From NCBI RefSeq assembly GCF_016919245.1, contig NZ_JAFEJA010000003.1, positions 1-64,000 on the forward strand: DNA of 64,000 bases. The letters are read 5' to 3'. This document shows, one piece after another, positions 53,788 to 63,422 of the stretch. Made by a program: the position numbers and the translations under genes. Positions within the stretch are counted from its first letter, which is position 1. The number at the start of each line of letters is the position of its first letter. Under the pieces are notes generated by a model. The model worked only from the letters and a program-made list of their open reading frames with translations, was not told the DNA's origin and ran no database searches. This DNA comes from Streptomyces zhihengii (GTDB taxonomy: Bacteria; Actinomycetota; Actinomycetes; Streptomycetales; Streptomycetaceae).

Positions 53788-54820
53788 GTGGTGATCCCTG
53801 CGGGGGCAGGGAACAGGTTTGGTTGCGCGGCGATGGCACCACATCGCTTTCCCGCGGCGGGCTGGGCCTGCCGGGCGGCGACGAGCGTGGGTGTCCAGTC
53901 GCGCAGTGTCCCCGACAGCGGGGACGTGGCGGAGGGCTGGCGTCGAGCCAGTGGAGCACTGGACCATCCCCACTGCTGGGGGAAGCGCGGATGACGCTAG
54001 CGCCCTGACGATAGGGCACCCGCGCTACGGCGTTGATACGGGCGAGGCCTGTCGGTATCAACTTGATCAGCGGGGCATCCCGGCAGGCGCGGGCACCGGA
54101 ACCCTTCCGCCTCGAGGGCGGCGGCCGAATCCTGACCATCGCCCGCACTTGGGGATGATGCGATGGACTCATCCCGTGCCCAACGACGGGTCCGTGGCTG
54201 CGCTGGTGGGAACAGGGGCCGAGTACGTATACCGGGGCCTGGTTCACTGGATCATCCCCGCGGGGTCGGGGAGCAGGCGTATTTCCTGCGCGTGTTGCGG
54301 TCAACCTAGGGATCATCTCCGCGCGGGCGGGGAGCAGCCGAAGTGGCGGATGGGTGCGGGCACCAGGACGGGGCCATCCCCCAGACGCGGGGAGCAGGGG
54401 TGGAGCGCTGTCCCTTGCCTGACGACGGGGTCATTCCCGCACGGGCGGGAACAGGTTTCCACAGCCGACTGGACTGCGACGACCTTGGGGTGATCCCCGA
54501 GGAGTCGGGGAGCAGGCGGGCCGGTGCTTCGAGTGTTCGGGAAGCTTCGGGCCATCCCGCGTAGGGACCTGAGGCCGGCCATGAGCTTTGCGGTAGACGG
54601 GTTCGGCGGTGCCTTGTCGGACGTTGAGGCCGGGAGCCAGGACGTGTGCGGGGGGTTGGAGGCGGCATGATGCGCCAGGGGACGTCTCCTGCGCGGGAGG
54701 CGGTTCTCGGTTCGGTGACGGGGCTAACACCCCTCGGGCCATCCCCACGGGCGCGGGGAGCAGTTGTCGAGCGCCGTCTCTCGCCTGACATTGGGCCAAG
54801 TTCTGTGTGGGCGGGGCCCG
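53788..54820. CRISPR. Decayed type I-E-like CRISPR array, about 16-17 units, no cas genes
   Basis: Repeats of about 28 bases recur every 57-61 bases. The best copies are 54249-54276, 54310-54337, 54370-54397, 54427-54454, 54488-54515 and 54736-54763. Their consensus is GGRYCATCCCCRCGCGGGCG followed by GGGAGCAG, the type I-E repeat of Streptomyces. Spacers between them are about 29-33 bases and all differ. Further units are recognisable but badly diverged, for example 53788-53816 (ending GGGAACAG), 53961-53987, 54072-54099 and 54548-54573. Between 54574 and 54735 two more fit the phase. Repeats in an active array are nearly identical; here almost every copy differs, so the array has not been renewed for a long time. 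No cas gene is in the window. Confidence 0.8.
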
Positions 54821-56053
54821 TGGTGTCTCACTGGGCGAACTGGTCGCGGGCTGTCTCTGAGAGTTGATTCCCGTCCAGGCTCGGGGCCCTGGTCGGCGGA
54901 CGGCTATCCGCCGAGTGGTTGGGGGCGGGCTTTCTGAGCTGGGATCCTTTCATCGCAGGTAGCTTACGCGCCCGACTTTCGCCGAAACCGGCGGTCCGGG
55001 GCACGGTCGGGCCGCGTAGTCCTTGCCAGGGCGTCAACGAGCAGGCGGAGTTCTTCCTTAGGTCGTACGGCTCCGACTGGACCGCCGGTTTCGTCGGCTT
55101 GCGGGTGATGCGCATGATGGGCAGTGCGTCGGCCCCTCTCCTGACTGCTGCACCGTAGCCCGCTCCCGTGATATCGGCGGCATGCTGTTTCCCCTTGCCG
55201 CAGGGCAGGTACGAAGAAAGGTTGCCCTACCTCGCGTCTTCGCCTCCCGTGATGTCGGCTCCTGCCTCCATGGTCCGGTGCCCGGACATCCCTTGGGCTT
55301 CTCGTGCTGCGGCTGCCAGGGCTGGAGGCCGTGGGTGTGTAGGGCGAAGCAAGCGTTCTGCACGCACAGCGGACGGCAGTGCCTGCAGTGACGGAAGCGC
55401 TGGCACGTCGAGCGGACACCGCAGTTCGAGATGTTGCGGCCCTCGTGCGGGCGCTCCTGATTGGCTGTCGGCGTCTGCCGAAAGTCGACCGGTGGCGGCA
55501 CTTGGACTCTCACGTTTGTCGCAGCATTGCTTGATCATTGTGCAGTGTTGATGGCGAGGCGGGGGCTCAGGCGCCGGAATCGACGCACATTTCAAGCATC
55601 GCCGACAGCCGCGGATGTCGGGTTCGGCACACCCTGCCCGCCCGCTTCCACGCCGTCCTCACGCGCGTGCATATCGCGGCTACCGATCGCCACATCATCC
55701 GTTCCCGCCGATGCCGACGGGATCCGTCGATCGAGGACGTCGCTTCGTCAACAGTGCCCTCGGTTTCGAGCTGTCCTGCTGGTGGCACGAGGCAGGGTGG
55801 TCACGGACCGTATCGGTGGCGACGACGGCGATAGTCTTGAGCAGGTCTATCGACCAGGTGCTCGCGGTCGCGAAGTGGGCCGCTGTGGTGTCAGCGCCGC
55901 GCGGCATCGGAAACGCCGTCCTCTGGACGGCCGCGATGAGCAGAGTCACGCGGGGCGGCGGGAAAGTTGAGAATCTAGCCGGATGCGGGCCTGGCCAGGA
56001 ACCGTTCAGACGCCTGACCTTTGCCGTCGGGGCAACCGCCTTGCGGGCATTAG
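54821..56053. other. No confident gene
   Basis: About 1.2 kb. Some minus-strand pieces look partly protein-like in different frames (for example EPYDLRKNSACSL near 55050 and RPKEELRLLVDALA in another frame), which may be a decayed small gene. No intact gene with a start site was found. Confidence 0.4.
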
Positions 56054-57859
56054 ACGTCCCCAACGACGACCGGCCCCCCACCCGCGCCAGACTGGCCCCA
56101 CTGCGCACACGGTGCCCATACCGCCGATCCAGTCGGCTGCACCGGTATCAAGGTTGCCCCCTACGGCGCGTGTCTCGCCCACCTGCAGAACTCTGACTGC
56201 GTCGCCTACCTGGCGGGCCTGGCACCTGGCAGCGCCGTCGACCACCGCGGCACCACCTTCACCCAGCCTTTGCTCGCCTCACTGCTGTTGGCTGTCTGCG
56301 ACCTCGCGACCGGACACCCCCGCTTCGGCATCGCCGACTTCTGTTCGGCGACCTTCCAGGCCGGCGCCGACTTCGGTTCGGCAACCTTCCAGGGGCGCCC
56401 CAACTTCCGCAGGGCGACGTTTCAGGCGGGCGTCGACTTCGGGTTGGCGACCTTTCAGGAAGGCGTCAACTTCGATTCGGCGACCTTCCAGGGCTTAGCC
56501 AGCTTCATGTCAGCGTCTTTCCTGGGCTCCGCCGACTTTGGTTCGGCAAGCTACCAGAGCGACGCCTGGTTCATGTCGGCGTCCTTCCAGGGCCCCGCCT
56601 GGTTCATGTCAGCGTCTTTCCTGGGCTCCGCCAACTTCGATTCGGCGGCCTTCAGTGGCCCCGCCTGGTTCATGTCAGCGATTTTCAGGGGCGATGCCTG
56701 GTTCGGGTCGGCGACCTTCCAGACCGACGCCAGGTTCGAGTCTGCGGTCTTCGAGCAGGAAGTGAGTCTGGGGCCGCTGGTGTGTGCTGGGCGGCTGAAG
56801 CTTTCGGGGGCGGTCTTCGGTGGCCCGGCGACACTATTGATTGCCGCGCACCGGTTGGAGTGCCGGCGCACCCGTTGGTCATCGACCGCCTCGCTGCAGT
56901 TGCGCTACGCCACCGTGGACTTCGATCACGCGGTCTTCGAGTATCCCCTCACTATCGCCGCCCAGGCCGCGGCGTTCACCCTGCTTGACGGGCGGGCGAT
57001 CGATGAGCAAATGCTGGCCCACGCGCCCGATGCCGGGGTGCGGATCGCCACGCTGCGCGGGGTCGACGCGGCCCATCTGGTCCTTGCCGATGTCGACCTG
57101 GCTGGGTGCCTGCTCCTTGGGACAGTTCATCTGGACCAGCTGCGGCTGGAGGGCGCCTGCACTTTCGACACGACGCCGACCGCCGTTCAGTGGCGGGGCC
57201 GGCGTCCGGTTCGCTTCACGCCGCGCCGCACCCTCGCCGAGGAGCAGCACTGGCGGGCGAGCCGGCCGGGAGCCGCCCCGGGGTGGAACACGGCCGTACT
57301 GGGCGCCTGGCGAGCCGGGCCGCTGCAGTTGGCGCCGGTGTACCGGGCGCTGCGCAAGGCGTTCGAGGACGGCAAGCACGAGCCGGGGGCCGCGGACTTC
57401 TACTACGGTGAGATGGAGATGCGCCGGCACGCCGACGACATTCCTCGCAGTGAACGGGGCCTGCTGACGGCCTACTGGGCGCTGTCCGGGTATGGCTTGC
57501 GTGCCTCGCGTGCCCTGTGCTGGCTCGCGGCTACGATGCTCGTCACGATTGTGCTGCTGATGGGGTTCGGGCTCCCGCAGGACACCCCGAAGCAGCAGGC
57601 GACCGGCACCGTGCCGGCGGGCGGGGGCAAGGTCACCTTCGAGATCGGCAAGGACGACCCGCTCAACCCGGCTGGGGACCGATTCACCGGCAAGCGCTTC
57701 GAGAAGGCCCTGAGCGTCACGCTCAACTCGGTGGTCTTCCGCTCCAGCGGCCAAGACCTCACCACCACTGGCACGTACATCGAGATGACCTCGCGCCTCG
57801 TGGAGCCCGCACTGCTCGCCCTCGCGGTCCTTGCCGTCCGGGGCCGCATCAAACGGTGA
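56054..57859 (+). CDS. Pentapeptide-repeat membrane protein, start codon missing
   Basis: A 602-codon frame. The N-terminal part has a Cys/His zinc-like segment (DWPHCAHGAHTADPVGC, then CLAHLQNSDCVAYLAGL) and DHRGTTF, as in a Streptomyces pentapeptide family. Residues about 90-240 are tandem pentapeptide repeats (FGSATFQ, FMSASFL), which fold as a square beta-helix. A linker with VYRALRKAFEDGKHEPGAADFYYGEMEM leads to two membrane helices (LCWLAATMLVTIVLLMGF and PALLALAVLAV). The frame opens right after a TAG with no ATG, GTG or TTG until 56270; an ACG at 56054 stands where ATG would fit. Either the start has mutated or a frameshift lies upstream. Confidence 0.72.
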   Translation, partial: TSPTTTGPPPAPDWPHCAHGAHTADPVGCTGIKVAPYGACLAHLQNSDCVAYLAGLAPGSAVDHRGTTFTQPLLASLLLAVCDLATGHPRFGIADFCSATFQAGADFGSATFQGRPNFRRATFQAGVDFGLATFQEGVNFDSATFQGLASFMSASFLGSADFGSASYQSDAWFMSASFQGPAWFMSASFLGSANFDSAAFSGPAWFMSAIFRGDAWFGSATFQTDARFESAVFEQEVSLGPLVCAGRLKLSGAVFGGPATLLIAAHRLECRRTRWSSTASLQLRYATVDFDHAVFEYPLTIAAQAAAFTLLDGRAIDEQMLAHAPDAGVRIATLRGVDAAHLVLADVDLAGCLLLGTVHLDQLRLEGACTFDTTPTAVQWRGRRPVRFTPRRTLAEEQHWRASRPGAAPGWNTAVLGAWRAGPLQLAPVYRALRKAFEDGKHEPGAADFYYGEMEMRRHADDIPRSERGLLTAYWALSGYGLRASRALCWLAATMLVTIVLLMGFGLPQDTPKQQATGTVPAGGGKVTFEIGKDDPLNPAGDRFTGKRFEKALSVTLNSVVFRSSGQDLTTTGTYIEMTSRLVEPALLALAVLAVRGRIKR

Positions 57860-58332
57860 CTTGAGTTCCAGGATCCGGATGGTTGCACCAAGGTGCACCG
57901 CCCGGTGAGGAGCTGCCTCGCTGGCCACCGCGTTGCACGGACGTCGCCGACGCTTCGCCTGGTGCACACGTGCGGGCGAACACGGCTGCAGCCCGAAGGC
58001 TTTCGGCCTCACGGCGGGTACGAGGGCGCCCTCTCGCCTTTCAGCGCACACGAGCGGCCCGCCCTTGGATGGACGGAAACACTCAGGGTGCGGCAGGCCG
58101 GGTGTGGGCCGGCCGATCAGGCTCGTGCTCACCTGTCGCCGCAGGAGTCGCAGGTGGGTGCTCAGGCGTCGACTGGTGAGCTCGCTGTTCGTGCCGCAGT
58201 AGCGACTTGTCCAGTTCGAGGGTGTAACGGCGCTGCGGGGCTTGTCGTGTCACGGCTCGGCGACTTCCGTCAACATCATCTCGCAAGTGCCATAGCCTGT
58301 TCCGTCTGTAACGGGATCTGTGGGGGTAATCT
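57860..58332. other. No convincing gene
   Basis: About 470 bases between the pentapeptide and PASTA genes; frames are not protein-like. A promoter for the PASTA gene is likely here but was not identified. Confidence 0.45.
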
Positions 58333-58971
58333 GTGCGAACCGACACCATCAGCATTTTCCTGCTCTGCGCTGCCCTGAGCGGCATGGTCGCGTGTCAGCC
58401 GACCGGGACACAGACGCCGGCAGGTGGCAGCACGGCATCGTCCGCGAAGGCCGCTGCCAGCCCCGAGGCTGACGCCTCGGCAACCTCCGTGGCGGCGACT
58501 GTTCCGAACTTCGTGGGCATGGGCTTGCAGTCAGCGCAGGACACGGCACAGGAAGTTGGCTTCTACGGGCTCGACTCGCACGACGCGCTGGGCCGCGGCC
58601 GGGCTCAGGCACTGGACCGGAACTGGAAGGTGTGCAGTCAGAGCGTGGCTGCTGGCACGAAGGCGTCGACGGACACGAGGCTGGACTTCGGCGCGGTGAA
58701 GCTGGAGGAAGACTGTCCTGCGAAGGACGAGGTGCCGCCGTCGGCTGACAGTGGCACCATGCCTGATTTCACGGGGAAGTCGGTGAAGGCGGCCCGTATG
58801 GCGCTGGACTCTGGTACATCGATCAGGGTCAGTGACGCGTCCGCGGACGACCGGATGGTGCTCGTGGAGTCGAATTGGCAGGTGTGCACGCAAGTGCCGG
58901 CTGCTGGGACGGCCTTGGCAGGTCGGCCTGTCATGCTGACGGCTGTCAAGTTCGAGGAGACGTGTCCGTGA
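58333..58971 (+). CDS. Lipoprotein with two PASTA domains
   Basis: A 212-residue protein with a lipoprotein signal peptide (SIFLLCAALSGMVAC, lipobox Cys at about residue 21), a Ser/Ala/Pro linker, and two PASTA domains at about 57-127 (VPNFVGMGLQSAQDTAQEVG) and 140-212 (MPDFTGKSVKAARMALDSG). Each ends NWKVC...P or NWQVC...P. PASTA domains bind muropeptides or related ligands. GTG start with GGGGGTAAT upstream. Confidence 0.82.
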   Translation: MRTDTISIFLLCAALSGMVACQPTGTQTPAGGSTASSAKAAASPEADASATSVAATVPNFVGMGLQSAQDTAQEVGFYGLDSHDALGRGRAQALDRNWKVCSQSVAAGTKASTDTRLDFGAVKLEEDCPAKDEVPPSADSGTMPDFTGKSVKAARMALDSGTSIRVSDASADDRMVLVESNWQVCTQVPAAGTALAGRPVMLTAVKFEETCP

Positions 58972-59149
58972 GTCCCGCAACTCGGTGACGGGCGAGTGCT
59001 CCCTGCTCCGCAGGGATGGCTTCGGTGGTCATCGTGGGCGCCTGAGCGGTGTTGCTGTGCCGGTCGTGGTGCGTTCCTGCGCGGGATGACCGCCGGAGGG
59101 GTAGGGCCGTGCTGCGAGGTGGGCGGGTGTCAGGTCGCCCGGTATCTGC

Positions 59150-59483
59150 TCAGAACAGTTCCAGGTCGTCTCCGCTGGTGCCCGCGACAACGGGCCGGAA
59201 TGCGGCGGGCAACCCGTCCAGACGGTCGGGGCTGGCAGCGGCTGCCGTCGTAGGCCGTCTCTGCCAGCCAGGCGCGAAACCGTTCGGCGGCCTCGCGGTA
59301 GGGAATTCGCGCAACGGCTCGGTGCTCGCCGGCGGGGCAGAAGTCCACGGCAACAGTGAGTAGGCAGGACCCTTCCAGCTCCTTGCTGTATGGGCCAGCC
59401 CACGGAGCGGGCGGTTCGTCTCGAACGGGTTTGATCAACCGGGTGGGAGGTGCGGCGCTGCCTTGCACGGCACCTGTAGCCAA
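59150..59483 (-). pseudogene. Small hypothetical gene with one frameshift
   Basis: The first frame reads RLIKPVRDEPPAPWAGPY, ELEGSCLLTVAVDFCPAGEH, then YREAAERFRAWLAETAYDG. The C-terminal sense (SPDRLDGLPAAFRPVVAGTS, GDDLELF, stop) continues in another frame, with the switch near 59250. The C-terminus ends neatly, so a single indel (mutation or sequencing error) explains the break. Family unknown. Confidence 0.5.
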
Positions 59484-59549
59484 GCGGAGCGGAATGGTCG
59501 CAGCTAAGGAGCGTGGCAGGAGTGATGCTCCGGGTCCTGGTCGGGCTGG

Positions 59550-60086
59550 TCACTTGGGGTAGAGCGCTGCGATGCGGGGCAGTCGGGCGCCAATCTGGCT
59601 GTGGTCGTCGAAGTCGAAGTTCCAGGCGGGATCGAGGTCGGGGTAGGTGATGGTGATGCAATCGTCGGGGAGTTCTGTACCGGTGGCGGCCTTGTAGGCG
59701 TCCCAGGCCATGCTGAGGGTTTGCTCGCACTCAAGACTGATTCCATCGGCTGCTGCTGCCTGGACAGCTGGGAGATCGGCGAGGTAGTCGGCGTCCGTCG
59801 ATGCGCGCTCGTATACGGTGCGGCCTTGGGCGATAAGCCACCCTCGGAAGTAGTCGAAGCCGTCGTCGGAACATCCGCCGTTGATGAGGTAGGCGGCAGC
59901 CCAGAGGGGAGCTTGATAGGAAGCGGTCATGAGATCCCAGAGGATCTGCTGGGCCGCGAGGATCTGTTGGGGCTCAAGGACGGCCAGCAGGTTGGTGGTC
60001 TGGGTTGCAACATCCTGGGCCTCCGCAGAGTGGTCGGCTCTCTCGCGGGCTTGCTCAATCAGCTTCCAGAACTGTTCGGTGTTCAC
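59550..60086 (-). CDS. DUF4240-family protein
   Basis: A 178-residue protein with the DUF4240 pattern: NTEQFWKLIEQARERAD at the start, a helical region, LWAAAYLINGGCSDDGFDYF and RGWLIAQGRTVYERA in the middle, and an acidic end. These are soluble proteins of unknown function common in Streptomyces. The GTG at 60086 was chosen because similarity begins exactly there. Confidence 0.78.
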   Translation of the reverse strand: MNTEQFWKLIEQARERADHSAEAQDVATQTTNLLAVLEPQQILAAQQILWDLMTASYQAPLWAAAYLINGGCSDDGFDYFRGWLIAQGRTVYERASTDADYLADLPAVQAAAADGISLECEQTLSMAWDAYKAATGTELPDDCITITYPDLDPAWNFDFDDHSQIGARLPRIAALYPK

Positions 60087-60469
60087 GACGGCACAGCATG
60101 ACACCCGGGTCAGACAATCCGTCGAACTCGGCGGGGCCCGGACTCGGCTGACCGAGTTCTGATCGGATCCTCGAGGCGCCCGGAGCGTCATGTCTCATGG
60201 CTGAGCGGGGATCAGGCTGGCCGGAACAGTGTCGAGGTCCTGTTTGAGGAAGCTGGCGAAGCCGCTTATCGGCTTCGGGGTGTGCGGGGCGACGCCTCGC
60301 CGTACGGAGGGGCGCGGTCAGAGAGCTGCGGGTGGGGAGCAGAGCCGGGTGGTGGTTGGGCTCAGGTTCGGGCCATCCCCGCCCTGAACAGCCGAGGAGA
60401 AAGATACTCCTGGACATGGCCGTGTGGACGGCGGTGTCGAGGACCGCGGGTGGAGTTGCGTGCGCTTGG

Positions 60470-61021
60470 TCAGCGGATGGGCGGTGGGTTGGTGGTACGC
60501 GGGGCCAGGGCGGAGGGCGGGAGTCCTTCGCGCAGGGCTTGTTCGTTGATGCCGGCCAGGGGGTTTGCGGGGTCGGAGGCGAAGACGGCGTTCGTGCCGC
60601 GGTTGCTCTGCTGTTCGCGTCGGTAGGCGTCGCTGAGAGCGATACCGAAGTACCCGGTGGCGGTTCCGTCGGGCAGGGCGGGATCGGCGACCAGGCCGTC
60701 GGCGGTCAGACACCATGCGTGCTCGAAGACGGGAAATGGCCAGGCCGAGGGGGCGAGTGCGAACCCCTCGATGTAGGTCCAGCCCGCGCGTTCGGCCCAT
60801 AGGGTCGCGACCTCAAAGCACCGGCCAGGCTGCTGTTCATCTGCCCGGGTCCAAGGAGAGGGGTCGTGATAGGTCCCATGCGTGGCCGTCAGGTCGGCAA
60901 TACTGCTGTGTGCCCATGAAGGGTCCCCGATGCGCAGATTCGCGTAGAGCGCCATCCAGCGGCGCAGCTCGTTCTCCGCGCCGTTGTCGTGAGTAGTTGA
61001 AGGCTGTCCGGCGCCGGTCAT
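60470..61021 (-). CDS. Hypothetical protein of a plasmid/phage-type family
   Basis: A 183-residue protein. It has RRWMALYANLRIGDPSWAHS at the start, then PGRCFEVATLWAERAGWTYI, FEHAWCLTADGLVADPALP and TGYFGIAL. The order of Cys, His and Asp recalls transglutaminase- or NlpC-like folds, but that is a guess. The ATG has GGAGGAGA upstream. It lies on the same strand as the replication genes, about 470 bases downstream of them. Confidence 0.6.
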   Translation of the reverse strand: MTGAGQPSTTHDNGAENELRRWMALYANLRIGDPSWAHSSIADLTATHGTYHDPSPWTRADEQQPGRCFEVATLWAERAGWTYIEGFALAPSAWPFPVFEHAWCLTADGLVADPALPDGTATGYFGIALSDAYRREQQSNRGTNAVFASDPANPLAGINEQALREGLPPSALAPRTTNPPPIR

Positions 61022-61494
61022 GCCATCTCCTCCAGTCTGTCGGCAGTCGCCGACCGTATTGTCTCTGGTCATCTGGGGAGGTCGGGCAGTGGGTACGGGC
61101 TTCTTCGGGTAGCGGTCACCGGGCTCCGGGGCCTTCCTTCGGGTGCAGTGAAGCTGGTCCTTGTTCCCCATCTCGTTCACGGGTGTCGGCTGGCTGCTCA
61201 GGTTCCTGCAGGGCAGTATCCAGTCGGTTGCCTCCCAGAGGCCGCATCTCTCGTCCTGTAGTGCGGCCGTCGGGGCTGGACTGAGCATCCGTTCCCGGAG
61301 TGACCTGGATCGGGGCGGCATCATCCGCCTCCGGATTCCCACAACCACCGACCGTCACCATGAGTGGCTATTTGCACGCTTTTAGCAATGGCGCATGTGC
61401 CTCCTCAGGAAGACGCCCGGACGGACGGCGATGTCGGATGTCCAGTCGCTTGAGTCGCTTCAGTCGCTGAGACCGAGTCCCCGGAGACGGCTGG
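61022..61494. other. No convincing gene
   Basis: About 470 bases between the hypothetical gene and the replication operon. No motif recognised. Confidence 0.45.
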
Positions 61495-61896
61495 TCAGAG
61501 AGGAAGAGTTATACCGAGCGCTCGCATGGCACTGGACGGGGGTCCACCCTCCGAGCGCTCGGTCTTCCTGCCTTTGGTACGTGGCTGGAGAGTGGAGGGA
61601 TCGATAGCTTCGGCGGGGGCGGAGCCGGCGTACAGGCCGTCGGGTTCGGCGTCGCGGTCGTGCGGCAGGAGCCAGAAGACACGGCGTCTGAAGGTTCCGG
61701 ATGCGCGGGACGCTTTTGCCTCCGCAGCCAGGACAGCGTAGCCGACCATGCGCCCGTCACGATGGTAGGCGGGCTTGCCGCTACGGGTGGGGAGCCGGTC
61801 CAGGCTCTGCCGCACGTAATCGAGACGGGTGACGTCCTCGAGCCAGACAAGCGCGGTCTCGTGCTGAAGATCGTTCTCGCTGATCAGGGAACTCAT
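61495..61896 (-). CDS. Small protein coupled to the primase/helicase gene
   Basis: A 133-residue protein with LISENDLQHETALVWLEDVT, LDYVRQSLDRLPTR, then RRRVFWLLPHDRDAEPDGL and a basic tail. I do not recognise it. The ATG with GAGGAGA overlaps the stop of the D5-type gene as ATGA, so it is translated with it and may assist replication. Confidence 0.65.
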   Translation of the reverse strand: MSSLISENDLQHETALVWLEDVTRLDYVRQSLDRLPTRSGKPAYHRDGRMVGYAVLAAEAKASRASGTFRRRVFWLLPHDRDAEPDGLYAGSAPAEAIDPSTLQPRTKGRKTERSEGGPPSSAMRALGITLPL

Positions 61897-63422
61897 GCCG
61901 TCTCCTCGTTCGCGAGCAGTCCGATACCAGGGTAGTACTTCCTCGAATTCGACAAGATCATCTCCTTCGGGGAGGCAAGGCCGAGAAGCTCGCGGGCTCG
62001 GGCGGCGAAGGTTCGGTTGCTCATGGGCAGGCAGCCTTCGCTCTGGCACCAGCCGCGGTAGGCGTCGTAGAGCGTCTTCTGTTCGGTGCGGCAGTCAGGG
62101 TTGAGGAGGCAGGCCTCGTCGAAGAAGCGGCCGGTGTGATCCTCGGTCTCGGCATAGGCGTTGGTGGCGATGCGTACTTTGTCCGGGCCGGTGAGGTCCT
62201 TCTCGCCGGCGAGGTAGCGACGGGCGCCGTCGATGAGCCAGTTGAGGATGCCGGGGCCTTCCTCGGCGACGAGGAGATCGGTGAGATTGTCGATGCGGCG
62301 GTCGTCGGCGACGGTGCGCTCGAAGGGGATCAAACGCATGCGGCGCCAGAAGGCGAATCCGCCGGTGCCGACTTCGGGGCGGTGGTTGCCGAGGAGCCAG
62401 AGCTTGTGGGTGGGGTTGAAGGAGAAGAAGTCCTGTCGCATGCGGCGGGCTTTGATGCGGTCCCCGCCGGTGAGGTGCTTGACCCGGGCTTCGTCGAACT
62501 TGTCGCCGGGTTTGACTTCGGAGCAGACGACGACGCGGCGGCCGTGGAGTTCGGCGAGGTCGGTGGGGTGGCCTTCGTAGAGGCGGGCCATGAGGAAGCC
62601 GGGGGGTGCGGCGTCGGCGTAGTCGCCGAGGAGCTTCATGGAAACGTCGAGGAGGACGGATTTTCCGTTCTTGCCGGCCCCGAAGAGGAAGGGCATGACC
62701 TGGCCGCCGACGTCGCCGGTGATGGAGTAGCCGAGGAGCAACTGCAGGAAGTTGATCATCTGCGTGCCGTCGGCGTCGTCGCCGAAGGTGTCGGCGAGGA
62801 AGCGCTGGAACCTGGGGATCGGCATGACGGCGGGGCCGACGCTGGTGGAGCGGGAGTGGAAGTCCTTGTTGGGGTCGGGTGTGCGCAGGAGGCCGGTGTG
62901 GAGGTCGACGATTCCTGCTGGGGTGCACAGGGCGTAGGGGTCGGCGTCGAGGTGTTCGGCTTTGAGGACCATGCCGGGGGCGGATTTCGCCTGGACGAGC
63001 ATGGCGTTGATGCCGGCGGTGCTGAGAGCTCGGCGACGGTGCTTTCTGAGTGCTTCGACGGCGTGTTCGCCGGTGGGGTCGCTCAGAGCGAGGTGTTCGC
63101 CGATTTCACCGGCGGCCCACAGGACGGAGTCGTCTTCGTCGTATTGCCAGCGGGTGGTGTCCCAGCGGTACCAGCCGAGGCCGGGGACGTGTCGGAAGTC
63201 GGCCTGGTAGAGCTGGACGAACAGTTTGGCGTTGCCGCGGTCGGTGAGTGAGTCGGGTCGCAGGCCGTGTGCGGTGGCGGGCGTCGCAGGCGGTGTCGGC
63301 TCGCTGGCTGTGGCGTGCTGGGCCGGCAGGACGGGAGCGGCCTTGGCCATGATCTGTTCAGCCAGGGCGTGAGGGTCGAAGTCGAAGAGCGTGCTCGGCT
63401 CGCCTCCGGCGGGACTGGTCAT
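61893..63422 (-). CDS. Phage/plasmid D5-type primase-helicase (SF3)
   Basis: A 509-residue protein of the P4/D5 family. The N-terminal region (RGNAKLFVQLYQADFRHVPG) is the D5_N helical domain. The SF3 helicase core has Walker A GAGKNGKSVLL, a Walker B region with VVVCSEVK, and LWLLGNHRPEV. These proteins unwind and prime DNA for replication of integrative elements and prophages. The ATG at 63422 overlaps the upstream primase-polymerase stop as ATGA; a longer upstream frame is not coding. Composition and motifs are intact, so the module may work. Confidence 0.88.
   Translation of the reverse strand: MTSPAGGEPSTLFDFDPHALAEQIMAKAAPVLPAQHATASEPTPPATPATAHGLRPDSLTDRGNAKLFVQLYQADFRHVPGLGWYRWDTTRWQYDEDDSVLWAAGEIGEHLALSDPTGEHAVEALRKHRRRALSTAGINAMLVQAKSAPGMVLKAEHLDADPYALCTPAGIVDLHTGLLRTPDPNKDFHSRSTSVGPAVMPIPRFQRFLADTFGDDADGTQMINFLQLLLGYSITGDVGGQVMPFLFGAGKNGKSVLLDVSMKLLGDYADAAPPGFLMARLYEGHPTDLAELHGRRVVVCSEVKPGDKFDEARVKHLTGGDRIKARRMRQDFFSFNPTHKLWLLGNHRPEVGTGGFAFWRRMRLIPFERTVADDRRIDNLTDLLVAEEGPGILNWLIDGARRYLAGEKDLTGPDKVRIATNAYAETEDHTGRFFDEACLLNPDCRTEQKTLYDAYRGWCQSEGCLPMSNRTFAARARELLGLASPKEMILSNSRKYYPGIGLLANEETA

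Noticed and set aside
54306..54799. Minus-strand frames of 90-160 residues with repeated Arg-Gly-Asp and Ala-Arg-Ala-Gly-Met motifs
   Set aside because: These are translations of the CRISPR repeats, a common artefact of array DNA.
58996..59094. Two CRISPR-repeat-like blocks after the PASTA gene
   Set aside because: They resemble the reversed repeat, but spacing is about 70 bases and no third block follows; chance in GC-rich DNA is likely.
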